Assembly: GCF_900585905.1 (NCBI RefSeq)
Contig: NZ_UTVH01000031.1
Span: 1-64,000, forward strand
Origin: Pseudomonas viridiflava
GTDB lineage: Bacteria; Pseudomonadota; Gammaproteobacteria; Pseudomonadales; Pseudomonadaceae
Length of the DNA: 64,000 nucleotides
Direction: 5' to 3'
The notes beneath the pieces were generated by a model. That model was not told where the DNA came from and did no database searches. It saw only the letters and a list, made by a program, of their open reading frames with translations. The position numbers were made by a program, and so were the translations under genes. Positions 1 through 7,468 of the stretch are shown in pieces (within the stretch, counting starts at the first letter, position 1; every line of letters begins with the position of its first letter).

Positions 1-71
1 TCAAAGTTTCCTTATCAACTTCAACCACTTGCGCTTCGATCAACATCACGTTGCTCGTTAGCGGGAGGCGA

Positions 72-99
72 ATTCTACAGCGTTACAACCTGCTGTCAA
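72..99 (-). promoter_or_regulatory. rRNA-type sigma70 promoter (downstream of tandem pair)
   Basis: On the minus strand a perfect TTGACA (94-99) and TAGAAT (72-77) are spaced by 16 bp and followed by a G+C-rich discriminator (CGCCTCCCGC), the arrangement typical of stringently controlled rRNA promoters. The remaining sequence to base 1 resembles the upstream leader seen before 16S rRNA genes in P. syringae-type genomes, as remembered. The rRNA operon itself would lie outside the window to the left. Confidence 0.7.
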
Positions 100-217
100 C
101 TGCCTTTTTTCACCGCTTTCGATCAACTTCATCGAAACCTCTTCTTCGCTAACCGAACTCTCCAACTTATTGATTAACAACAAGTTTTTCGTTCTGTCTG
201 CGTCAGAAGAGGTGCGA

Positions 218-245
218 ATTATAGAGAGATTGGCGAGGCCGTCAA
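218..245 (-). promoter_or_regulatory. rRNA-type sigma70 promoter (upstream of tandem pair)
   Basis: Read on the minus strand, a TTGACG -35 box (240-245) and a perfect TATAAT -10 box (218-223) are separated by 16 bp. An AT-rich stretch lies upstream (about 246-290) and could act as an UP element. The promoter fires leftward, away from gcdG and off the window. Together with the second promoter at 72-99 it resembles the tandem promoters in front of pseudomonad ribosomal RNA operons. The boxes are seen directly; the rRNA assignment is inference from family knowledge. Confidence 0.65.
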
Positions 246-308
246 GCCCTAATTCAAGCTTCGCTTCAAAAATCTGCAAGGCATGATTCCCTCTATATAT
301 AGAAGGCG

Positions 309-1529
309 TCAGATCACCCCGCCCTCTCGCAATGCCTGCACCTCGGCTGCCCGCAGCCCCAGCACTTGCTCAAGCACCAGAGCGGTGTGCTGCCCGAGCA
401 AAGGCGGGGCGTGGCGGTACTCCACCGGCGTATCCGACAGCCTGATCGGGCTGGCCACCTGAGGCACGACACCGCCGCTAGGATGCGGCATCTTAACCGC
501 CAGGCCACGCGCCAGTACCTGGGGATCGGCAAACACTTGAGCCAGGTCGTTGATCGGCCCACACGGCACGCCCACTTTCTCAAGCTCCGCAACCCATTGC
601 GCTGTGGTCTTGAACACAGTTGCCTGACGTATCAGCGGTATCAACAGCGCCCTATTGGCGACCCGCAAGGTGTTGCTGACGAAGCGCGGATCATCCGCCC
701 ACTGCGCCTGACCCGCCACTTCAGCAAATTTGCGGAATTGTGCATCGTTGCCCACGGTGAGAATGAAGTCGCCATCGGCCGTGGGAAAGTCCTGATAAGG
801 CACGATGTTGGGATGCGCATTGCCCAGGCGTTGCGGTGCCTGGCCAGTCGTGAGGTAGTTCAAGGCCTGATTGGCAAGACAGGCAACCTGCACGTCCAGC
901 AGGGCCATATCGATGTGCTGCCCTGATCCGCCTTTATCCCGGTGAGCCAGCGCTGCCAGTATTGCAGTGCTCGAATACACGCCGGTCAGCACATCGGTCA
1001 ACGCCACGCCCACTTTCACCGGGCCGGCCCCGCTCTGGTCATCGCTACGACCGGTCAGGCTCATCAGCCCACCGAGGCCCTGAATCATGAAATCGTAACC
1101 GGCGCGTTCAGCATAAGGCCCGGTCTGGCCAAAGCCAGTGATCGAACAATAGATAAGCCGGGGGTTGATCGCCTTGAGCGATGCGTAATCCAGACCATAA
1201 GCCGCAAGCCCGCCGACTTTGAAGTTCTCGATCAGGATGTCTGACTTCGCGGCCAGCTCGCGGATCAGCTGTTGCCCTTCAGGCCGGGTGAAATCGATGG
1301 TCACCGACTGCTTGTTGCGATTGGCCGACAGGTAATAAGCCGCCTCACTGGTGCTGTGTCCACGCGAGTCCTTGAGAAATGGCGGCCCCCATGCGCGAGT
1401 GTCATCACCCCTGCCAGGGCGCTCCACCTTGATCACCTCGGCGCCCAGGTCAGCAAGAATCTGCCCCGCCCAGGGGCCGGCCAACACCCGCGATAAATCC
1501 AGCACCCGGATATGCGAAAGCGCACCCAT
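309..1529 (-). CDS. gcdG: CaiB/BaiF family III CoA-transferase, probable glutarate CoA-transferase
   Basis: This 406-residue protein is a family III CoA-transferase. It has the N-terminal signature for rapid recruitment of the family fold (VLDLSRVLAGPWAGQ) and a likely catalytic aspartate at residue 179 (ALTDV). The gene lies 15 bp downstream of gcdH on the same strand. In pseudomonads this pairing activates glutarate to glutaryl-CoA, probably with succinyl-CoA or another acyl-CoA as donor, at the end of the lysine/glutarate degradation route. Full length for the family. The substrate is inferred from context; an acyl-CoA transferase for another dicarboxylate is possible. Confidence 0.88.
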   Translation of the reverse strand: MGALSHIRVLDLSRVLAGPWAGQILADLGAEVIKVERPGRGDDTRAWGPPFLKDSRGHSTSEAAYYLSANRNKQSVTIDFTRPEGQQLIRELAAKSDILIENFKVGGLAAYGLDYASLKAINPRLIYCSITGFGQTGPYAERAGYDFMIQGLGGLMSLTGRSDDQSGAGPVKVGVALTDVLTGVYSSTAILAALAHRDKGGSGQHIDMALLDVQVACLANQALNYLTTGQAPQRLGNAHPNIVPYQDFPTADGDFILTVGNDAQFRKFAEVAGQAQWADDPRFVSNTLRVANRALLIPLIRQATVFKTTAQWVAELEKVGVPCGPINDLAQVFADPQVLARGLAVKMPHPSGGVVPQVASPIRLSDTPVEYRHAPPLLGQHTALVLEQVLGLRAAEVQALREGGVI

Positions 1530-1544
1530 CGCTCGGCTCCTTAC

Positions 1545-2726
1545 TTAATAGAAGGCCTGAATGCCGGTCTGTGCGCGACCCAGAATCAGCGCGTGCACGT
1601 CGTGTGTGCCTTCGTAGGTATTGACCACTTCCAGATTGACCAGGTGGCGAGCAACCCCGAACTCGTCAGAGATGCCATTGCCGCCGAGCATGTCACGGGC
1701 CATGCGCGCGATATCAAGGGATTTGCCGCATGAGTTGCGCTTCATGATGGAGGTGATCTCGACCGCAGCCGTGCCTTCATCTTTCATCCGCCCCAAGCGC
1801 AGGCAGCCTTGCAGGGCCAGGGTGATCTCGGTCTGCATATCCGCCAGCTTTTTCTGAATCAGTTGAGTGGCCGCCAGAGGCCGACCGAATTGCTGACGAT
1901 CAAGTGTGTACTGCCTGGCGGTATGCCAGCAGAACTCGGCGGCGCCCAACGCACCCCATGAAATGCCGTAGCGCGCCGAGTTCAGGCAAGTAAACGGACC
2001 CTTGAGACCGCGCACATCGGGGAAGATGTTCTCTTCAGGCACGAACACGTTATCCATCACGATTTCGCCAGTGATCGAGGCACGCAAGCCGACCTTGCCA
2101 TGAATCGCGGGTGCCGTCAGACCCTGCCAGCCTTTCTCAAGCACGAAACCGCGGATGTCACCCTCGTCATCCTTGCCCCAGACCACGAACACGTCGGCGA
2201 TCGGACTGTTGGTGATCCACATTTTGCTGCCGGACAACCGGTAACCGCCCTCGACTTTCTTCGCCCGCGTGAGCATGGCGCCCGGATCAGAGCCGTGATC
2301 GGGCTCGGTCAGACCGAAACAGCCGATCCATTCGCCCGAGGCCAGTTTCGGCAGGTACTTCTGCTTTTGCGCTTGAGTGCCAAATTCGTTGATCGGCACC
2401 ATCACCAGAGAAGACTGCACACTCATCATCGAGCGATAGCCGGAGTCGATACGTTCGACCTCGCGGGCGATCAATCCATAACAGACATAGTTAAGCCCGC
2501 TGCCCCCGTATTCCTCAGGGATGGTGGCGCCCAGCAGACCGACCTCGCCCATCTCGCGAAAGATCGCCGGGTCGGTGCGCTCGTGACGAAATGCTTCCAG
2601 TACACGCGGCGCCAGCTTGTCATCGGCGAACTGCTGCGCGCTGTCGCGAACCATGCGCTCCTCCTGGGTCAGTTGCTGGTCCAGCAATAGCGGGTCGATC
2701 CAGTTGAAGCTTGCCTTGTCAGCCAT
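1545..2726 (-). CDS. gcdH: glutaryl-CoA dehydrogenase
   Basis: This 393-residue FAD flavoprotein of the acyl-CoA dehydrogenase superfamily oxidises and decarboxylates glutaryl-CoA to crotonyl-CoA in lysine, tryptophan and glutarate catabolism. The FAD/substrate-binding signature is visible in the middle ([13 protein letters not shown]), and the catalytic base is the glutamate at about residue 372 in the NTYEGTHD motif near the C-terminus, the position expected for the glutaryl-CoA branch. It leads a two-gene operon with gcdG and is divergent from the LysR gene at 2876. Start ATG gives the usual family length. Confidence 0.95.
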   Translation of the reverse strand: MADKASFNWIDPLLLDQQLTQEERMVRDSAQQFADDKLAPRVLEAFRHERTDPAIFREMGEVGLLGATIPEEYGGSGLNYVCYGLIAREVERIDSGYRSMMSVQSSLVMVPINEFGTQAQKQKYLPKLASGEWIGCFGLTEPDHGSDPGAMLTRAKKVEGGYRLSGSKMWITNSPIADVFVVWGKDDEGDIRGFVLEKGWQGLTAPAIHGKVGLRASITGEIVMDNVFVPEENIFPDVRGLKGPFTCLNSARYGISWGALGAAEFCWHTARQYTLDRQQFGRPLAATQLIQKKLADMQTEITLALQGCLRLGRMKDEGTAAVEITSIMKRNSCGKSLDIARMARDMLGGNGISDEFGVARHLVNLEVVNTYEGTHDVHALILGRAQTGIQAFY

Positions 2727-2875
2727 GATTCGTTCCTCGAGCAGAGTGTATGCAGCGATCCTAGGCGCTGATCAAGTGCACGACAAACGATGAATTGACA
2801 CGTTGCTGTGTTAATTTCTCACTCCGTAACTGCTAAAAACCTTAATCATCGCCCCGATCAGTGAGGGTCGCGAAC

Positions 2876-3778
2876 ATGCGCCGCAAAATTCCCAGCACCT
2901 CGGCACTGATCAGCTTTGAAGCTGCCGCGCGCCACGAAAGCTTTACCAAGGCAGCTGAGGAGCTTTCTCTAACCCAGGGCGCCATCTGCCGACAGGTCGC
3001 GAGCCTCGAATCCTTTCTCGGAATAGAACTGTTCCGACGCTCGCGACGGGGCGTGAAGCTGACCGATGCAGGCCTTTCCTACAGCCGCCGGGTCGCGACG
3101 CAGCTGGATGCGGTCGAACGCGACACCTTGTCAGTGATGGGCAATCAGGGCGCCAATACCATCGAGCTGGCGGTTGTGCCCACATTCGGCACTCAGTGGC
3201 TGTTACCCCGACTGAAGGATTTCCAGAAACTTGAGCCCCACGTCACCGTCAATCTGACCAACCGCACACGCCCGTTCATGTTTGCCGATACCGACTTTGA
3301 CGCCGCCATCTATTTTGGCGACGCCGACTGGCCCGGCACGGAAAGCTATCGCCTGATGGGCGAGAACCCACTGGCGGTATGCAGCCCGGCGCTGCTCAAG
3401 GGTCAGGCGAGCCTGTCGCCCAGCGAGATTGCGCAGATGCCATTGCTGCAGCAGACCACTCGTCCTTATGCATGGCGGCAATGGTTCAGCAGCCAGGACA
3501 TGAGTATCGCCCGCGACATGACCGGGCCGCGCTACGAGCTGTTCTCCATGCTGGCCCAAGCGGCGAGCCATGAGATGGGTGTCGCGCTGATCCCGCCTTT
3601 TCTGATTCAACGGGAGCTGGCCGAGCAACGCCTGGTCATTGCCAACGCACATGCCTTATCCAGCGCCAAGGCGTATCACTTGATGATTCCCGTGCGGAAA
3701 ATGGAGTCTGCGGCAGTGCATGCATTCAGGCTCTGGCTTACTGAACAGTCGGCCCGCTACGAAGCCTCTTCGACCTGA
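2876..3778 (+). CDS. gcdR: LysR-type regulator of glutarate catabolism
   Basis: This is a LysR-type regulator of 300 residues with an N-terminal winged helix-turn-helix (about residues 1-65: TSALISFEAAARHESFTKAA, then SLTQGAICRQVASLE) and a periplasmic-binding-protein-like effector domain. It is transcribed divergently from gcdHG, the usual arrangement for a pathway-specific LysR activator responding to glutarate. I chose the ATG at 2876 because a GAGGG ribosome binding site (2863-2867) sits 8 bp ahead; an in-frame GTG at 2861 would add five residues. The intergenic region (2727-2875) should hold the operator, but I could not fix one T-N11-A site with confidence. Confidence 0.88.
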   Translation: MRRKIPSTSALISFEAAARHESFTKAAEELSLTQGAICRQVASLESFLGIELFRRSRRGVKLTDAGLSYSRRVATQLDAVERDTLSVMGNQGANTIELAVVPTFGTQWLLPRLKDFQKLEPHVTVNLTNRTRPFMFADTDFDAAIYFGDADWPGTESYRLMGENPLAVCSPALLKGQASLSPSEIAQMPLLQQTTRPYAWRQWFSSQDMSIARDMTGPRYELFSMLAQAASHEMGVALIPPFLIQRELAEQRLVIANAHALSSAKAYHLMIPVRKMESAAVHAFRLWLTEQSARYEASST

Positions 3779-3820
3779 GCCAAAGACGCACATTGCCACA
3801 CAGTGCGGTCATTGCAGCCA

Positions 3821-3853
3821 GGCCCCGGGGCGGTTGAAACCCGGGCTTTTTAC
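3821..3853 (+). terminator. intrinsic terminator after gcdR
   Basis: A G+C-rich hairpin (GCCCCGGG pairing with CCCGGGC, one bulged base) is followed by a TTTTT run about 45 bp after the gcdR stop codon. It is oriented to stop rightward transcription. Confidence 0.65.
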
Positions 3854-3980
3854 ATTCTGCGCAACAGTGTTTTGCGCTGAAACCCGCTAATTAGAGCCTT
3901 CTTTTGCGACCTTGGTAGCGGGACGAATCCGGCCTGAGCCTCTAGAATTGGGCTTCGCTTTTAGCCAGGTTGGAAAACCC

Positions 3981-5474
3981 ATGTACCGAGAACGTATCCG
4001 CTTGCCTTCGCTCATGAGCAAAGTCATGAGTGCGGCCGATGCCGCTGCCCTGATCGAGGACGGCATGACCGTCGGCATGAGTGGTTTCACCCGCGCCGGT
4101 GAAGCCAAGGCCGTGCCCCACGCGCTGGCCAAACGGGCAAAATTGTCGCCGCTGAAGATCAGCCTGCTGACCGGGGCCAGCCTGGGCAACGACCTCGACA
4201 AGCAGCTGACCGAGGCTGGCGTACTGTCCCGTCGCTCCCCGTTCCAGGTCGACAGCACGCTGCGCAAGGCAATCAACGACGGTACGGTGATGTTCATCGA
4301 CACTCATCTGTCTGACACCGTCGAGCAACTGCGCAATCGCCAGATCAAGGCGGTGGACCTGGCGGTCATCGAATGCGTGGCGATCACTGAAGAGGGCCAT
4401 CTGGTGTTGAGCACTTCGGTGGGCAACTCGGCCAGCTTCGCCATTCTGGCCAGGCAGGTGATTGTCGAGATCAATCTGGCCCAACCGCTGGAGCTGGAAG
4501 GGCTGCACGACATCTATATCCCGAGTTACCGCCCTACGCGCCTGCCCATCCCGGTGCTGCAGGCAGACACCCGGATCGGTAATCAGGCAGTGCAGATCGA
4601 TCCGGCGAAAATCGTCGGCATTGTCATCAGTAACCAACCTGATTCGCCATCCACTGTGCTGCCGCCCGATCCGGACACCCAGGCCATCGCCCACCATCTG
4701 GTGGAGTTCTTCAAGAAGGAAGTGCGCGAGGATCGCCTGACCAATCGCCTGATGCCCTTGCAGGCAGGCATCGGCACCATCGCCAACGCCGTGATGCATG
4801 GCCTGGTTGACTCACCTTTTCATGACATGACCATGTATTCCGAGGTGTTGCAGGACTCCACGTTCGAGCTGTTCGATGCCGGAAAGCTCAGCTTCGCCTC
4901 GGGCAGCTCGATGACTCTGTCGACGAGCAAGCACGCAGAGGTCTTTGCCGACTTTGCGCGCTACAAGTCTCGGCTGATGTTGCGCCCGCAGGAAATCTCC
5001 AATCACCCTGAAATCATCCGTCGCCTGGGGATCATCGCAATCAACACGGCACTTGAATTCGACCTGTACGGCAACGTCAACTCGACCCACGTCTGCGGCA
5101 CCCGGATGATGAATGGAATCGGCGGCTCGGGGGATTTCTCGCGCAACGCGCATCTGGCGATTTTCGTGACCAAGTCAATTGCCAAGGGCGGCGCGATTTC
5201 CAGCGTCGTACCCATGGTCAGCCACGTTGACCACACCGAACATGACGTCGATATTCTCGTCACCGAGCAAGGCCTGGCCGACCTGCGCGGCCTTGCGCCC
5301 CGTGAGCGCGCGCGGGCAGTCATCGACAACTGCGTGCATCCGGTCTATCGGGACGCCTTGAACGCCTATTTCGCCGCCGCCTGCCTGAAGGGTGGCCATA
5401 CGCCTCACGTGCTGCGCGATGCCTTGAAATGGCACATTCAACTCGATGAGACGGGCAGCATGTTGCCGCTCTGA
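3981..5474 (+). CDS. acetyl-CoA hydrolase/transferase family protein
   Basis: This 497-residue protein belongs to the class I acetyl-CoA hydrolase/CoA-transferase family (Ach1/AarC type), which moves CoA between acetate, succinate or propionate esters in the cytoplasm. Features seen are an N-terminal MSAADAAALIEDGMTVGMSGF segment and the motif SEVLQDS with a candidate catalytic glutamate at residue 288, followed by a glycine-rich GSGDFSRNA loop. I started it at the ATG at 3981 (MYRERI), the conserved family N-terminus; the longer frame from 3912 overlaps the probable promoter. It stands alone, so acetate/succinate exchange versus hydrolysis cannot be settled here. Confidence 0.88.
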   Translation: MYRERIRLPSLMSKVMSAADAAALIEDGMTVGMSGFTRAGEAKAVPHALAKRAKLSPLKISLLTGASLGNDLDKQLTEAGVLSRRSPFQVDSTLRKAINDGTVMFIDTHLSDTVEQLRNRQIKAVDLAVIECVAITEEGHLVLSTSVGNSASFAILARQVIVEINLAQPLELEGLHDIYIPSYRPTRLPIPVLQADTRIGNQAVQIDPAKIVGIVISNQPDSPSTVLPPDPDTQAIAHHLVEFFKKEVREDRLTNRLMPLQAGIGTIANAVMHGLVDSPFHDMTMYSEVLQDSTFELFDAGKLSFASGSSMTLSTSKHAEVFADFARYKSRLMLRPQEISNHPEIIRRLGIIAINTALEFDLYGNVNSTHVCGTRMMNGIGGSGDFSRNAHLAIFVTKSIAKGGAISSVVPMVSHVDHTEHDVDILVTEQGLADLRGLAPRERARAVIDNCVHPVYRDALNAYFAAACLKGGHTPHVLRDALKWHIQLDETGSMLPL

Positions 5475-5790
5475 CCACACAATTCCAAGGCGGCAGTACA
5501 ATTGTCCGCCTTGTACACCCGCCTTGCTCCTGAAAACCCATAAACTGTACTACTGTACCGGTCATTTCAGACTGCAAATCAGTCGATACTGGGTGACGCA
5601 GGTGAGAAATGCACAGTAGTGGTGCAGACCCGTACAGTTGCCCCAATTACGAACAAAACAGTACCGCTAAACAGTTAACTGAGCACATACAATACAGTGA
5701 AACTGTATCTGGAGAGTCTTGCGCCCGAAGAGGAAGATGGGCACCAGTTAAATCACTCTCTATACCGCCACAAGCGGAAGGATGCACACC
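5475..5790. promoter_or_regulatory. intergenic cluster of CTGTAC/TACAGT repeats upstream of the DUF1127 gene
   Basis: The stretch repeats a motif related to ACTGTAC on both strands: 5544-5550, 5552-5558, GTACAGT at 5632-5638, ACAGTAC at 5658-5664 and a perfect inverted pair TACAGT-GAA-ACTGTA at 5693-5707. A hairpin (CAAGGCGG 5486-5493 with CCGCCTTG 5506-5513) just after the preceding gene may be a weak terminator but has no T run. Further copies lie beyond the DUF1127 gene (6184-6190, 6218-6223). The density suggests operators for one regulator, possibly of the GntR/MocR type often found near DUF1127 genes; no such regulator is encoded in the window. Confidence 0.5.
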
Positions 5791-6006
5791 ATGGAACGTA
5801 CAGTCAGTTCCGACCTTTTCTTCGAAAACACCGCCACAACCGCTAAAGCTGCATGGCCTCTGCGTGCTCTGTCCAACCTGATGCTCTGGCAGCGTCGCTT
5901 GTCCAGCCGCCACCAGCTGGCCCGCCTGGATGCTCGTCTGCTGGCTGATGCCGGTATCAGCGAAGCACAACGCTACGAAGAACTGAGCAAGCCGTTCTGG
6001 CGCTAA
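5791..6006 (+). CDS. DUF1127 small basic protein
   Basis: This 71-residue protein ends with a typical DUF1127 (YjiS-like) domain: a WQRRLSSRHQLARLD core followed by DARLLADAGIS. Such proteins are small and arginine-rich; in other bacteria some affect phosphate, carbon or RNA metabolism, but the function here is unknown. The start is the ATG at 5791, because a GGAAGG ribosome binding site at 5776-5781 lies 9 bp upstream; an ATG at 5782 directly abuts that site. It is flanked on both sides by CTGTAC-type repeats and followed by a strong terminator. Confidence 0.8.
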   Translation: MERTVSSDLFFENTATTAKAAWPLRALSNLMLWQRRLSSRHQLARLDARLLADAGISEAQRYEELSKPFWR

Positions 6007-6064
6007 TTGGCGCACGCTGGTCCTGACCTCTGAGGTCACTCGCCAGCAACCCGAATTGCTAGAC

Positions 6065-6101
6065 ACAAAACCCGTCGCGGGCAACTGCTGACGGGTTTTG
6101 T
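6065..6101 (+). terminator. intrinsic terminator after the DUF1127 gene
   Basis: A perfect 12-bp stem (ACAAAACCCGTC, 6065-6076, with its complement at 6090-6101) encloses a 13-nt loop. A-rich and T-rich arms on the two sides make it likely to work in both directions. Confidence 0.85.
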
Positions 6102-6396
6102 CGTTTAAGAGCCATGGACGCAGTCAAGAGTGACCGCGACGCCACCGCGTCCATGGCGCTGGACACACAGTCCCATGGCCTGAACAGTACAATTTCCAAT
6201 AAACCTTATATAAGCAATACAGTTATTCCGCCCAAAAGATCGTGCCAGGAACAAAATTGTGCCCCGACGCTCAAACGGCCGTCTCAGACGAAGCCATGTT
6301 AGGCTTGGGCAGTCCGATTTCCGCTCTGTCATGACCTTCATGAAACAGCCGGGCGAGCCGGTGTCTTTCATACCTTTCTGTTATTGGAGTCCTGCC
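6102..6396. other. intergenic region between the DUF1127 terminator and the first DUF2388 gene
   Basis: Nothing coding is convincing here. The stretch is AT-rich around 6180-6260 and holds two further ACTGTAC-related motifs (ACAGTAC 6184-6190, TACAGT 6218-6223) plus a near-palindromic ACAAAATTGTG element (about 6253-6263). It presumably contains the promoter of the DUF2388 genes; no -35/-10 pair stood out. Confidence 0.5.
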
Positions 6397-6714
6397 ATGT
6401 CCCGTCTTCGCCTGCTGGGTGCCGCTGTCTTGTTGACTGCCGCTGCCAGCGCCCATGCCACCAGTTTCGTTGTGACCACCGATGCCATGGTGCGCACGGT
6501 CGATTCGTCGACCAACGCCACTTCCGACGTCAGCTCCTCGTTCAAGGATGACAAGATCGTTCGCGAAGCCCGCGACGATGCAGCGTCTTTTGTCGGCAGC
6601 GCCGGTGACATCCGTGGCGCACGCCTGGAAAGCGCATTTGCGCACATTCGTCAGCTCGCGCCACAGCTGCAGGCTTCCGATGCTCAGCTGGCGCAGGCCA
6701 TCCTCGCCATCTGA
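6397..6714 (+). CDS. DUF2388 exported protein, paralogue 1
   Basis: This 105-residue protein has a cleavable signal peptide (about residues 1-22, ending ASAHA) and a DUF2388 domain. The domain signature is DDKIVREARDDAASFVGS, then RGARLESAFAHIR and a C-terminal A-x-AILA segment. It should be periplasmic. TTGGAG at about 6384-6389 gives a good ribosome binding site for the ATG at 6397. It is the first of three tandem paralogues that share the pattern K-x-V-x-A-x-D-D-A-A. The function of the family is not known to me. Confidence 0.82.
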   Translation: MSRLRLLGAAVLLTAAASAHATSFVVTTDAMVRTVDSSTNATSDVSSSFKDDKIVREARDDAASFVGSAGDIRGARLESAFAHIRQLAPQLQASDAQLAQAILAI

Positions 6715-6806
6715 TCCTCCCGGATGCCTCGCATGAGGCTGGCGGGCTGGTTCCAGAGCGGTTGTTGCGCTAGCCTTGCGTCTGGTTTTGCACGTCGTCG
6801 AGAGCC

Positions 6807-7112
6807 ATGCGTTTACTGCCGCTGCTATTGATCACCCCGATGACCTGCCTGCTCTGGGCCGCTCAGGCTCAGGCGCTGGATGTCAGCACCCAGACACTGG
6901 TCAAAACGGGCTACGTTACCAGTCAGGTGACAACGGCACCTTTTGACCGAAAACTGATTGTCGAGGCGCAGGACGATGCCGCGGCGTTCATTGCCAGTGA
7001 TGGCGCGCTCCGAGGCGCAAGGCTTGAGTCAGCGCTGTTGGCGCTTCGTCAGAGCGAGCCGAAACTTAGTGCCAGTGATCGCGAACTCGCGCTGGCAATC
7101 CTCGTCCAATAG
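6807..7112 (+). CDS. DUF2388 exported protein, paralogue 2
   Basis: This 101-residue protein again has a signal peptide (about 1-23, ending AQA) followed by a DUF2388 domain: KLIVEAQDDAAAFIASDGAL, RGARLESALLALRQ and a C-terminal LALAILVQ. It is about 90 bp downstream of paralogue 1 and 35 bp upstream of paralogue 3 in the same direction, so the three likely arose by tandem duplication. It differs clearly in sequence from its neighbours, so the duplication is not recent. Confidence 0.8.
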   Translation: MRLLPLLLITPMTCLLWAAQAQALDVSTQTLVKTGYVTSQVTTAPFDRKLIVEAQDDAAAFIASDGALRGARLESALLALRQSEPKLSASDRELALAILVQ

Positions 7113-7147
7113 CCACTTTCATCTTCTGCATTTTCTGGAGACTTTTC

Positions 7148-7468
7148 ATGCGTACCCCGCTGATTGCAGCTGCTTTCGGCCTGTTCGTACTGGCCGGCAC
7201 TGCCCAGGCCCATACCGTCGTACAGACCAGTAACATCATCGTCAACGCATTCGGCCGCACCATCGACTTCACGTCCGATACCACCACCTCGATCCGCGAT
7301 TCCAAAGTCGTGATCCAGGCCAAGGACGATGCCGCCAGTTACGTTGCCAGCGGCGGCGACATTCATGGCTCGCAGCTGGATGCCGCCTTCGACATGCTGC
7401 GCAACCGCCTGCCGGAAGCGCGCAACGCCAGTGACCAGGTACTCGCCGAAGCCATCCTCGCCCTGTGA
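7148..7468 (+). CDS. DUF2388 exported protein, paralogue 3
   Basis: This 106-residue protein has a signal peptide (about 1-22, ending AQA) and a DUF2388 domain (KVVIQAKDDAASYVASGGDI, then GSQLDAAFDMLR and LAEAILAL). TGGAG 10 bp upstream serves as ribosome binding site. Its TGA stop overlaps the GTG start of the DUF4105 gene (GTGA), which implies translational coupling and links the small proteins to that larger protein in function. Confidence 0.82.
   Translation: MRTPLIAAAFGLFVLAGTAQAHTVVQTSNIIVNAFGRTIDFTSDTTTSIRDSKVVIQAKDDAASYVASGGDIHGSQLDAAFDMLRNRLPEARNASDQVLAEAILAL

Noticed and set aside
58..279. 73-residue open frame on the minus strand
   Set aside because: It lies across two strong rRNA-type promoters, has no family pattern and is best read as a promoter region.
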